64,000 nt of DNA from Cyclobacteriaceae bacterium (GTDB lineage: Bacteria > Bacteroidota > Bacteroidia > Cytophagales > Cyclobacteriaceae). The stretch lies in contig CP075525.1 in the NCBI GenBank assembly GCA_025808415.1, positions 2,217,501 through 2,281,500 of the forward strand. Reading direction: 5' to 3'. Shown in pieces: positions 55,028 to 64,000 of the stretch; positions within the stretch are counted from its first letter, which is position 1, and each line of letters begins with the position of its first letter. A model generated the notes under the pieces. That model was not told the origin of the DNA, did not search any database, and saw only the letters and a program-made list of their open reading frames with translations. The translations under genes were made by a program, and so were the position numbers.

Positions 55028-56983
55028 ATGCGCAAACTATTACTTGTCATTCTAACGACTATTGGCCTGACCAAATCCGTGTATGCGCAAGAGTCCCTTC
55101 AAGGTGTAAGTTTCTCATCGCTGACCATCACCGATAATTTCTGGAAACCCCGGCTGCAAACCATTGCCACCAAAACCTTGAATGCCTGCATTGCACAAAC
55201 GGAAATTAAAACTCCACGGATTCGAAATTTTGAGAAGATTGTGAATAAAACAGGCGAGAGACATGAAGGGATTTATTATGATGACAGTGATGTTTATAAA
55301 GCCCTTGAAGCGATTGCCTATTCACTTAACAATTTTCCGGATAAGAAACTTGAAGAAACAGCTGATCGCTGGATTGATGTAATCAGCAAGTCCCAGCTTC
55401 AGGATGGGTATTTGAACACCTATTACCAGCTCGGTGATCTTTCGCAACGCTGGACCGACATTGAAAAGCACGAGGACTATAATGCAGGACATTTGATCGA
55501 AGCTGCCGTTGCTTATTACCATGCAACCGGAAAGGACAAACTGCTTCAAACTGCCATACGGTTCGCCAATCATATTGACTCCACCTTTCGGCTGGGCAAC
55601 AAACCCTGGTTCAGTGGACATCAGGAAATTGAGCTGGCATTGGTCAAACTCTATAATGTTACCAGAAATGATCGATACCTGAAGCTAAGTGAGTGGTACC
55701 TGCAGCAACGCGGCAAAGGGCATTATCCTTATGGCACGAATTGGATTACGCCCGATTACTGGCAGGATTTAAAGCCTGTACATGAGCAGACCGAAATTAC
55801 TGGTCATGCCGTTCGTGCCATGTATCAATACACGGGTGCGGCAGATGTCGCAGTTGCCTTACGTCATAAACAATATGCTGAGGCTATGCGGGCAGTATGG
55901 GAAGATGTTGTCTTCAGAAATCTGTACATCACCGGTGGCATCGGATCATCAGGTCGCAATGAGGGTTTTTCAATCGACTATGATTTGCCAAATATGAATG
56001 CTTATTGTGAAACGTGTGCTTCCGTAGGCATGGTATTCTGGAACCAGCGCATGAACCGGTTAAACGGTGACAGTAAATTTATTGATGTGCTCGAGCGGAG
56101 TTTATATAACGGTTCACTATCCGGATTGTCCTTAACCGGTGACCGGTTCTTTTATGGTAACCCGTTGGCATCGTTTGGTACGCATACGCGAAAGGAATGG
56201 TTTGGCACTGCGTGTTGCCCATCTAACATTGCCCGATTAACCGCGTCAGTTGGTGATTATATATACGCCACTTCTACAACGGGTCTGTGGATCAACCTGT
56301 TTATTGCAAACAAAGCAAAACTTGCTGTAGGAAAACAATCCGTTTCAATTGAACTGGATACAAATTATCCTTGGGATGGAAAAGGAAAACTCACGGTGAA
56401 CCCGGATAAGCAAGGCTCGTTTGATCTTCATGTTCGAATACCAGGTTGGGCGCAAAGCAAACCTGTTCCGGGTGACCTCTACAGCTTCAAGGAAAATAAA
56501 AACACAACGATTACGTTCCGGTTAAACGATAAAGTTATTTCTCCTGAAATCATATATGGATATGCTGTAATTAAGCGCACCTGGAAAAAGGGGGATGTAG
56601 TGGAGTGGGATTTTCCGATGGAAGTACAGGAGGTTGTAGCTCACGAACAAGTAAAGCAAAACACTGATCGTGTAGCACTACAGCGAGGGCCATTGATGTA
56701 CTGTGTCGAAGGTGTTGATAATAACGGGGCGGCTTGGGATTTCATTGTTCCAGACAATACCCATTATACGTCCGAGTTTAAGCCGGATCTGCTGGGTGGT
56801 GTAGTTGTTATTACATTCGAAGCCCAGGCATTGAAGGGTGGATCATCCCCAGCCGATGTATTGCATTATCCCAAAACCATAACTGCTATTCCTTACTATG
56901 CTTGGAATAATCGTGGCGCCAATGAAATGCAGGTATGGCTTCCTAAGAAAGTCAAGGAAGTTAGAATTAACCCGGAGAATTAA
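55028..56983 (+). CDS. GH127 family beta-L-arabinofuranosidase-like enzyme
   Basis: A 651-residue exported glycosidase. Signal peptide 1-20 ([13 protein letters not shown]). The (alpha/alpha)6 barrel holds GH127 features: [20 protein letters not shown] (about 81-100), [20 protein letters not shown] (about 197-216) and [15 protein letters not shown]. The zinc-thiolate site of the family is present: E328 and C330 (YCETCASVG) and C396-C397 (TACCPSN), matching Glu338, Cys340, Cys417 and Cys418 of the bifidobacterial HypBA1 enzyme, where Cys417 is the nucleophile. Beta-sandwich domains follow ([15 protein letters not shown] onward). It is the first gene of a three-gene operon with aldose 1-epimerase. 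Exact linkage specificity is not predictable. Confidence 0.9.
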   Translation: MRKLLLVILTTIGLTKSVYAQESLQGVSFSSLTITDNFWKPRLQTIATKTLNACIAQTEIKTPRIRNFEKIVNKTGERHEGIYYDDSDVYKALEAIAYSLNNFPDKKLEETADRWIDVISKSQLQDGYLNTYYQLGDLSQRWTDIEKHEDYNAGHLIEAAVAYYHATGKDKLLQTAIRFANHIDSTFRLGNKPWFSGHQEIELALVKLYNVTRNDRYLKLSEWYLQQRGKGHYPYGTNWITPDYWQDLKPVHEQTEITGHAVRAMYQYTGAADVAVALRHKQYAEAMRAVWEDVVFRNLYITGGIGSSGRNEGFSIDYDLPNMNAYCETCASVGMVFWNQRMNRLNGDSKFIDVLERSLYNGSLSGLSLTGDRFFYGNPLASFGTHTRKEWFGTACCPSNIARLTASVGDYIYATSTTGLWINLFIANKAKLAVGKQSVSIELDTNYPWDGKGKLTVNPDKQGSFDLHVRIPGWAQSKPVPGDLYSFKENKNTTITFRLNDKVISPEIIYGYAVIKRTWKKGDVVEWDFPMEVQEVVAHEQVKQNTDRVALQRGPLMYCVEGVDNNGAAWDFIVPDNTHYTSEFKPDLLGGVVVITFEAQALKGGSSPADVLHYPKTITAIPYYAWNNRGANEMQVWLPKKVKEVRINPEN

Positions 56984-58104
56984 TGGATATGGAACTATCG
57001 ATGCGAGTTTACATTATATTTTTGATGTGGATTGCATCAGCCTGCAGTAAGCAGAAGAATACAGATATTGGGATAACCTTTACCGATTTTGGTATGATTG
57101 ACACAACAACTATTAAACAGTATTCGATCAGGAATAAGGCAGGTATGAAGGTTAGCGTACTAAACTATGGCGGAACCATTACAGAAATTTTAGTACCTGA
57201 TCGAAACGGTAACTTTGAAAATATTGTACTTGGCTTTCCAACACTTGAAGGTTATCTAGGTGAAAACAATCCGTACTTTGGCGCATTGATCGGGCGCTAT
57301 GCCAACCGTATTAGCAGCGCTGCGTTTAGCCTTGATGGACAACAGTACAAACTTCAGGCTAATAATAATGGCAACACGTTGCATGGTGGAAACAAAGGTT
57401 TCGACAAAGTGATATGGGATGTGAAGATTGAATCCGATAGTTCTTTGCGCATGATGTATGATAGCCCCGATGGGGAAGAGGGGTTTCCCGGCAATCTTCA
57501 CGTAGAAGTTGTGTTCACATTAGGAAGTAAAAATTCTCTTACGCTTGATTATACGGCAACAACCGACAAGGCAACACCGGTCAATTTAACCAGCCATGCG
57601 TACTTTAACTTGTCAGCCGGAAAAAGTTCCACCATTCTGGACCATGAACTGCAGCTTTTCACAGAACGGATAACGGAAGTGGATGATTACCTTCTTCCAA
57701 CAGGAAAATTCATGGAAGTATTTGGTACGGCTTTCGATTTTCTCAAAGCAAGGAGCATTGGTCGGGATATGGGGCAAGTACGCGGTGGTTATGATCATAA
57801 CTTTGTATTGCTGGAAGCAGAAGAAACCGGGTTGTCGCGTCCCGCAGCTAAACTCTACGACCCTTTGAGCGGGAGAGAGATGCGTCTGTATACATCAGAA
57901 CCCGGTCTGCAATTCTATTCAGGCAATTTTCTCGATGGCACTATTACCGGAAAGAACGGGCACGTTTATGTTAAGCATGCCGGATTATGTCTGGAGCCAC
58001 AGCATTTTCCGGATTCGCCCAATCAACCACACTTTCCAAATACGATTTTACAACCGGGCGAAATTTATCGCCAGACAAGCCGCTTTGAATTTTTAATTCG
58101 ATGA
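56983..58104 (+). CDS. galM: aldose 1-epimerase (mutarotase), lipoprotein form
   Basis: A 373-residue galactose-mutarotase-family protein that interconverts alpha and beta anomers. N-terminus [15 protein letters not shown] is a type II signal with lipobox ASAC. The ATG at 56983 overlaps the upstream stop (TAATG); an ATG at 57001 gives a shorter signal and is an alternative start. Family motifs: [34 protein letters not shown] (about 104-119), [15 protein letters not shown], catalytic histidine in [13 protein letters not shown] (about 202-214) and catalytic glutamate in [16 protein letters not shown] (about 332-347). Location on the membrane surface beside a GH127 enzyme suggests handling of released sugars, probably arabinose or galactose. 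The next gene overlaps by four bases. Confidence 0.93.
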   Translation: MDMELSMRVYIIFLMWIASACSKQKNTDIGITFTDFGMIDTTTIKQYSIRNKAGMKVSVLNYGGTITEILVPDRNGNFENIVLGFPTLEGYLGENNPYFGALIGRYANRISSAAFSLDGQQYKLQANNNGNTLHGGNKGFDKVIWDVKIESDSSLRMMYDSPDGEEGFPGNLHVEVVFTLGSKNSLTLDYTATTDKATPVNLTSHAYFNLSAGKSSTILDHELQLFTERITEVDDYLLPTGKFMEVFGTAFDFLKARSIGRDMGQVRGGYDHNFVLLEAEETGLSRPAAKLYDPLSGREMRLYTSEPGLQFYSGNFLDGTITGKNGHVYVKHAGLCLEPQHFPDSPNQPHFPNTILQPGEIYRQTSRFEFLIR

Positions 58105-60902
58105 GAGTTACATGCTCATTCCTGTTGGTGCTGATCATACGAGTGGTTATTGCTCAACCCCTTGATGATTTGGTTGCGCAGGAGGGAAGGGTTACGATAA
58201 TCAAATCAGGTTCACGATCATGGTTGGTAAAACTTCCGTTAGTCACATTTAGGGTTAACGACATTCTGCATCATTCAGAAGGTAAAGGTTTGTTGGAAGT
58301 AAATAGCTCCGATTTTCAGTATTCAGATCAAGGTCTTTCTTTTCGGATTACATTCACTAATCCAACCAAAGACACGCTTACCCTTACCAATGTTGTTCCT
58401 TTTGGTGAGCTCGACAAAGAAGCTGTTATTACCGGACTGGGCAAACATCCATTATCGCGAACGCATTTGTTCTTACCCAACCGGAATCCCGTAAACGTTA
58501 TCGTGCCCGATAATGCCTGGAACCTTGGGTATTCAGCATCGAAACTTGATGCTGAATACCGGCTAGTTGGATTAGCCAGGCGTGATCCGGACTCATTTGT
58601 TAAGGCCAACCGAAAACGATTCGAAACCATTTTGCTACCGGGTGTAGGCTCGGTGTCGTATTTGATTTATGCCGATTTGTACAGGGGCGAATGGCAGGAG
58701 GGACTTCGTGAGGTATTTCAAAAACGCTACTTGTACGATTTAAGTGAGTTTAACGATGATCTTTATAAACGGACTGATTTACAGTGGATAAAAAAAACTT
58801 ATGTCATGCATTTGATGATGGCGTGGGACAAAGACTACTATGACTACAAAACCGGACAATTTAACTGGCAGCAATTTCAAAAGCGCGGTCAGCAATGGTA
58901 CGGTGGTGACGATGTTATTTGCCTGTGGCCCACATGGCCCACCTTGGGTTTGGACCAACGTAACCAGTTTGATCTGTACCGCGATCTGCCGGGTGGACTG
59001 GGCAAACTTCGTGTGTTAGCTGATTCACTTCGGGCGCATGGTACAAAGTTTTTCATCGCGTACAATCCATGGGATGAAAGCACCCGATCGGAAGGGCACT
59101 TGCTAGGATTGGCCGATCTTATAAAGGAAACTTCTGCGGATGGTGTTGTGCTTGATACCAAAGGCGAGTCGAGCAGGGAGTTGCAGGAAGCTGCTGATGC
59201 CGTGAAGCCGGGCGTGATTATGTACAGCGAAGGCATGGCGGTGCCGAAGGATATGCCGGGCATCATCAGTGGTCGCGTGCACAATGCGTTGTACTACCCT
59301 CCAATGCTCAACCTCAATAAATTTATCCGCCCCGACTTCTCCATCTTTCGGGTAGCCGAAGTGTTTAAGGAAAGAATAAAACGGGAGTACGCACTCGCTT
59401 TCTTCAACGGTTACGGAACGGAGATCAATCAATTTGCACCTGGTCATCCGGAGTGGGAAGAAGAGCAGTACAGGTTCCTGGGGCGTACTACGCGCATCTT
59501 GCGCGAGAATAATTCAGCCTTTACTTCATTTGACTGGACCCCTTTAGTGCCAACCCTTCGCGATAGTATTTGGGTTAACGCATGGCCAGCCCGCGACATC
59601 AGTATCTACACGGTATTCAGGCCGAAGAAAACCATCTACACCATTTTTAGCCTGAAGCCCGAAGGTTATAAAGGTGCTTTATTTGAAATTGATCAGGAAG
59701 CTGGGTATCACTACGTTGACCTGTGGCACCATGAAGAAATTATTCCGGTAGCTGTAAATAATAGGTTGCATGCACAAGTAAAGCTTGAAGCTTTTAACAG
59801 TTATGAACTGGGAACGAATAATGAAGGCGCGGTTGGTTGTGTTGCAAAATTACCCCAATTGCTGCGTGTATCTTATCGCAATAATTACCTTAGCATAGAA
59901 GCCGGTAAAGGAACTGAAATACGGTTGTGGGCGGGTAGCCCGGCTTATGGCAAAGATTACCACACGCTGGCCCGCGAGCAACATGAACTATTTCTTCCAG
60001 ACCTTATCGGGCGGTATGAAGGTAAGGTGGTGATACAACTTTTTGATGGCGATGAATTAGCCGATGAGCGAATTATCGATATCAAGCCAGGCACACCGCG
60101 ACTAATATCAAAGTCTCAGGTTACTGCATCTTCATCAGTTGTCAGCAAAGCACCAATAGGTATGGTGCGTATTCCGGCAGGAAAATTTATTTTCAAATCC
60201 ATGCAAGGAGATGCTTTTATTCCGTACCCGGAAGAAGGAGAGGGGGAATACAGCATGAAATCTTTCTGGATGGACCGCACTCCGGTAACCAATTTACAAT
60301 TCAGGCAGTTTCTTCAAGCTACTGGTTATCGTCCTGCTGATACTGCCAACTTCTTAAAGCACTGGATAAAAGGAAACATTCGTCCAGGCGAAGAAAACTT
60401 CCCGGTCGTTTACGTTTCCTACGAAGATGGTCAGGCATATGCTAAATGGGCCGGTAAGCGACTACCTACTGAATTGGAGTGGCAATACGCAGCGCAAACA
60501 GAAAAGGGCAACGAGTGGCCCTGGAAACAAACCAAACCGGTAAAGCGCACAACGCAATATGTTACCGAAACACTTACGGTATCGGCAATTGAAGGTATCA
60601 ACCCGCGTAATGCCAACTTGGGTGATGGGAAATTATATGCTGTTGGCAAGTATCCGCGCGGAGCCAATCCGTATGGTTTGCTTGACTTATCAGGATGTGT
60701 TTGGCAACTCACCAACGACATCTACGAAAGCGGAAGTTACCGGTACATCATCATGAAGGGGGGAAGCTATTTCAAACCATCGTCAAGCTGGTGGTATGTG
60801 CAGGGCGGCCCACGTGAATTGCATTACCGGCAGGCATTGTTGCGCGTAAGTGAAGGTTTTGAACGTAACGCTACGGTTGGGTTCCGTTGTATAAAAGACT
60901 GA
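58101..60902 (+). CDS. glycosidase-like TIM-barrel protein fused to an FGE/SUMF1-like domain
   Basis: A 933-residue exported protein. Signal peptide 1-18 ([11 protein letters not shown]). Residues about 20-230 form beta-rich domains. About 235-480 form a probable TIM barrel: [48 protein letters not shown] (candidate catalytic aspartate), [10 protein letters not shown] and [16 protein letters not shown]. About 520-670 are beta-sandwich. About 680-933 form an FGE-sulfatase-like fold ([71 protein letters not shown]). The cysteine pair of true formylglycine-generating enzymes is not evident, so the last part is probably a binding module or structural domain. Overlaps galM by four bases. No confident GH family assignment. 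Confidence 0.75.
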   Translation: MRVTCSFLLVLIIRVVIAQPLDDLVAQEGRVTIIKSGSRSWLVKLPLVTFRVNDILHHSEGKGLLEVNSSDFQYSDQGLSFRITFTNPTKDTLTLTNVVPFGELDKEAVITGLGKHPLSRTHLFLPNRNPVNVIVPDNAWNLGYSASKLDAEYRLVGLARRDPDSFVKANRKRFETILLPGVGSVSYLIYADLYRGEWQEGLREVFQKRYLYDLSEFNDDLYKRTDLQWIKKTYVMHLMMAWDKDYYDYKTGQFNWQQFQKRGQQWYGGDDVICLWPTWPTLGLDQRNQFDLYRDLPGGLGKLRVLADSLRAHGTKFFIAYNPWDESTRSEGHLLGLADLIKETSADGVVLDTKGESSRELQEAADAVKPGVIMYSEGMAVPKDMPGIISGRVHNALYYPPMLNLNKFIRPDFSIFRVAEVFKERIKREYALAFFNGYGTEINQFAPGHPEWEEEQYRFLGRTTRILRENNSAFTSFDWTPLVPTLRDSIWVNAWPARDISIYTVFRPKKTIYTIFSLKPEGYKGALFEIDQEAGYHYVDLWHHEEIIPVAVNNRLHAQVKLEAFNSYELGTNNEGAVGCVAKLPQLLRVSYRNNYLSIEAGKGTEIRLWAGSPAYGKDYHTLAREQHELFLPDLIGRYEGKVVIQLFDGDELADERIIDIKPGTPRLISKSQVTASSSVVSKAPIGMVRIPAGKFIFKSMQGDAFIPYPEEGEGEYSMKSFWMDRTPVTNLQFRQFLQATGYRPADTANFLKHWIKGNIRPGEENFPVVYVSYEDGQAYAKWAGKRLPTELEWQYAAQTEKGNEWPWKQTKPVKRTTQYVTETLTVSAIEGINPRNANLGDGKLYAVGKYPRGANPYGLLDLSGCVWQLTNDIYESGSYRYIIMKGGSYFKPSSSWWYVQGGPRELHYRQALLRVSEGFERNATVGFRCIKD

Positions 60903-60903
60903 C

Positions 60904-62529
<1,626 letters not shown>

Positions 62530-62534
62530 TTAAA

Positions 62535-62563
62535 TAAGGCGCGAATATAAGTATTGCGCCTTA
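62535..62563. repeat. inverted repeat between the efflux and ABC-F genes
   Basis: TAAGGCGC (62535-62542) pairs perfectly with GCGCCTTA (62556-62563) around a 13-base AT-rich loop. On the minus strand it is followed by TTTAAAAA-type sequence. It could be a terminator or attenuator between the two genes; the loop also holds a TATATTCG box. Confidence 0.45.
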
Positions 62564-62585
62564 ATAACAGCATATACAAAACCCT

Positions 62586-64000
62586 TTAGTTCCACCCCCC
62601 ACCCATAGCTTTGTATAGATCGATATAAGCATGGAAAAATTGCTTTTGGGCATTGGTGTATTGCAACTCAGATTCCAACACGTTCCTGCGAATCATCAAT
62701 ACCTCCAGGTAATTGGCAAAACCGGTTAGAAATAAATCGTTGCCGATGTTAATAGCAGCTTTTAGTTCGGTCACCTCCGCAAGCTTAAAATTACTTACCT
62801 GCTGATAAGCTTGCATGGTGTTGTACAACGAACTAACCTCGCCAACACTTTGCAAAAGCACTTTTTGATAGTTATAAATTGCTATATTTTTCTCTGCGGC
62901 TTGCCACCGGTATTGATAGCTCAATTCTTTTCGGTTTAGCAAGGGCATGGTTAATGAGCCAAGGCCCATATAGGCCAAAGAAGCAGGATTAAACAAATAG
63001 CTCGTATTGAAGCCATTAAAGGCAACAAAACCTGTTGCGTTAAATGCTGGAAAGAAAGAAGCGCGTGCTGCCTGAAGGTCGGCTTCATTTGATCTGAGTT
63101 GTGCCATTGCCTCTTTTAAATCTGGGCGATTTTCCAATAAGGCTATAGGAATGCCGGTTTGCAGTTGGGCAAGTTGGTTGGTATTGATTAACGTGTCAGC
63201 GCGGAGAATCTCACCTGGAAACTTGCCGGTTAAACCATTGAGCATATTGGAAACAAAAATCAAGTGTTGGCTGCGTTCTGCCTCCAATGCGCGTGTTTGC
63301 AGCAACTGCACCTGGAATTGTTTTACAGCCAGTTCATTTATCTGCCCGCTTTGTTTTTGGATGTCTACAATTTCCATGGCACGTTCTTGTATACTAAGGT
63401 TTTGCCGAATGATTTTTAACTCATTATCAATTGACAACAATTCGTAATAGAGGCGCGCCACTCCCGAAACGAGTTGAGTTTGAACATAGTTCTTGTAGTA
63501 ACCACTGGCTTTGAATCGCTCCAGGGCGGCCTTTTTACGGTTTCGCAATTTTCCTGCAAAACCAATTTCCCAACTGGCTTGCAAGCCTAAAAAGTAATCC
63601 GGAATGGGGTTTGGAATACGTTGTTCTGCTGATATGTTTTGCGACAGGTTGGTGTCAAAATTCCCAACACCATCAATCGTGTAATCACCAAACCTGGTTA
63701 CCCCATACGAAGCTCCGGCTTGTACGGAAGGATAGAAGTTACGGATGTGGTAGCGCATGTTAGCGTGTGCTTGTTCCATACGTTGTCCGGCAATTTTCAT
63801 ATCCTGGTTATTTTTAATAGCCGTATCAATAAGGGCAACCAGGTAAGGGTCTTTGAAAAAACTCCGCCATTGTGGAACGTTTTGATTTTTTTGCAGCACA
63901 CTATCAACATGAAAATAGGTTGACGGTACAACCGTTTCATTTTTTACCTGCAGTAGCCGGGGCAACGTGCAAGAACTGAGCCCCACTAAAATCGCAAGCC
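62586..64000 (-). CDS. TolC-family efflux outer-membrane lipoprotein (5' end beyond the window)
   Basis: An outer-membrane factor of the OprM/NodT type, which forms the exit duct for tripartite pumps. 471 codons are visible. At the right edge the frame reads LAILVGLSSC, a lipobox ending at a cysteine near 63971-63973, so the true start lies past 64000; a GTG at 63986 inside this signal is not the real start. The mature protein shows the two OEP repeats: QRMEQAHANMRYHIRNFYPS (about residue 70) and GIPIALLENRPDLKEAMAQL (about 280, the classic IPxxLLxxRPD motif), with long coiled-coil helices between. The upstream membrane-fusion and pump genes would be expected outside the window. ABC-F follows 62 bases downstream. 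Confidence 0.92.
   Translation of the reverse strand, partial: LAILVGLSSCTLPRLLQVKNETVVPSTYFHVDSVLQKNQNVPQWRSFFKDPYLVALIDTAIKNNQDMKIAGQRMEQAHANMRYHIRNFYPSVQAGASYGVTRFGDYTIDGVGNFDTNLSQNISAEQRIPNPIPDYFLGLQASWEIGFAGKLRNRKKAALERFKASGYYKNYVQTQLVSGVARLYYELLSIDNELKIIRQNLSIQERAMEIVDIQKQSGQINELAVKQFQVQLLQTRALEAERSQHLIFVSNMLNGLTGKFPGEILRADTLINTNQLAQLQTGIPIALLENRPDLKEAMAQLRSNEADLQAARASFFPAFNATGFVAFNGFNTSYLFNPASLAYMGLGSLTMPLLNRKELSYQYRWQAAEKNIAIYNYQKVLLQSVGEVSSLYNTMQAYQQVSNFKLAEVTELKAAINIGNDLFLTGFANYLEVLMIRRNVLESELQYTNAQKQFFHAYIDLYKAMGGGWN

Noticed and set aside
60120..60902. Active formylglycine-generating (sulfatase-maturing) enzyme
   Set aside because: The fold signature is present but the catalytic cysteine pair is not evident, and no sulfatase gene is in the window.
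63984..63986. GTG start for the efflux lipoprotein
   Set aside because: The frame upstream continues with signal-peptide residues (LAIL) to the window edge, and the start would cut the hydrophobic core ahead of the lipobox.

Overview
The window is chromosomal DNA from a member of the Bacteroidota, most likely a Cytophagales/Cyclobacteriaceae-like bacterium. Three things point there: type IX secretion (T9SS) C-terminal sorting domains on two secreted proteins, several promoters of the Bacteroidota sigma-A form (TTG or TTTG, 16-23 bp, TAnnTTTG), and gene families typical of the phylum (LpxH-like hydrolase with an MJ1255-type glycosyltransferase, ExbB/ExbD/TonB cluster, YbiT-type ABC-F with a decayed second Walker A). 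Coding density is high. No stretch over 300 bases lacks a gene, and I saw no tRNA, rRNA, CRISPR array or insertion sequence. The genome is not identified by name; taxonomy is inference.

Layout. 1-6390: partial miaB (minus), then a gamma-carbonic-anhydrase-like protein, an acidic unknown protein, an OmpH/Skp-like chaperone, and a fusion of a multi-spanning transporter-like domain with HEAT repeats and a cyclic-nucleotide-binding-like domain. 6537-25652: a four-gene run that is the most unusual part of the window: a membrane-anchored nSTAND NTPase with WD40 repeats, an outer-membrane beta-barrel, a propeller-like lipoprotein, and a 4498-residue T9SS-secreted protein. The last contains five apparently identical 510-bp tandem repeats followed by many diverged repeats. 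Facing it, with overlapping stop codons, are a PAS hybrid histidine kinase and a sigma-54-type response regulator (25649-28931, minus).

29030-42492: TerB-like protein, rhomboid protease, holA, a large TPR protein with an outer-membrane barrel, SPOR protein, ExbB/ExbD/TonB energy-transduction genes, a small toxin-antitoxin pair, folC, trmB and the LpxH-like hydrolase. 42489-54937: glycosyltransferase, orphan OmpR-type regulator, TrpF-like protein lacking the catalytic cysteine, lipoprotein plus subtilisin-like T9SS protease, rpe, LpoB-like and COG3014-like lipoproteins, an outer-membrane-type protein with an apparent CTG start, gyrA and a TPR protein.

55028-64000: a tightly coupled carbohydrate operon (GH127 beta-L-arabinofuranosidase-like enzyme, aldose 1-epimerase lipoprotein, glycosidase-like/FGE-like fusion) meets a minus-strand pair, an ABC-F ATPase and a TolC-family efflux lipoprotein that runs off the right edge.

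How the parts relate: much of the window concerns the cell envelope (periplasmic chaperone, Ton/Tol energy transduction, SPOR, LpoB-like lipoproteins, lipid A-type hydrolase, barrels, T9SS cargo), interleaved with housekeeping genes (miaB, holA, folC, trmB, rpe, gyrA). All functional assignments come from reading translated sequence by eye; no database search was run.
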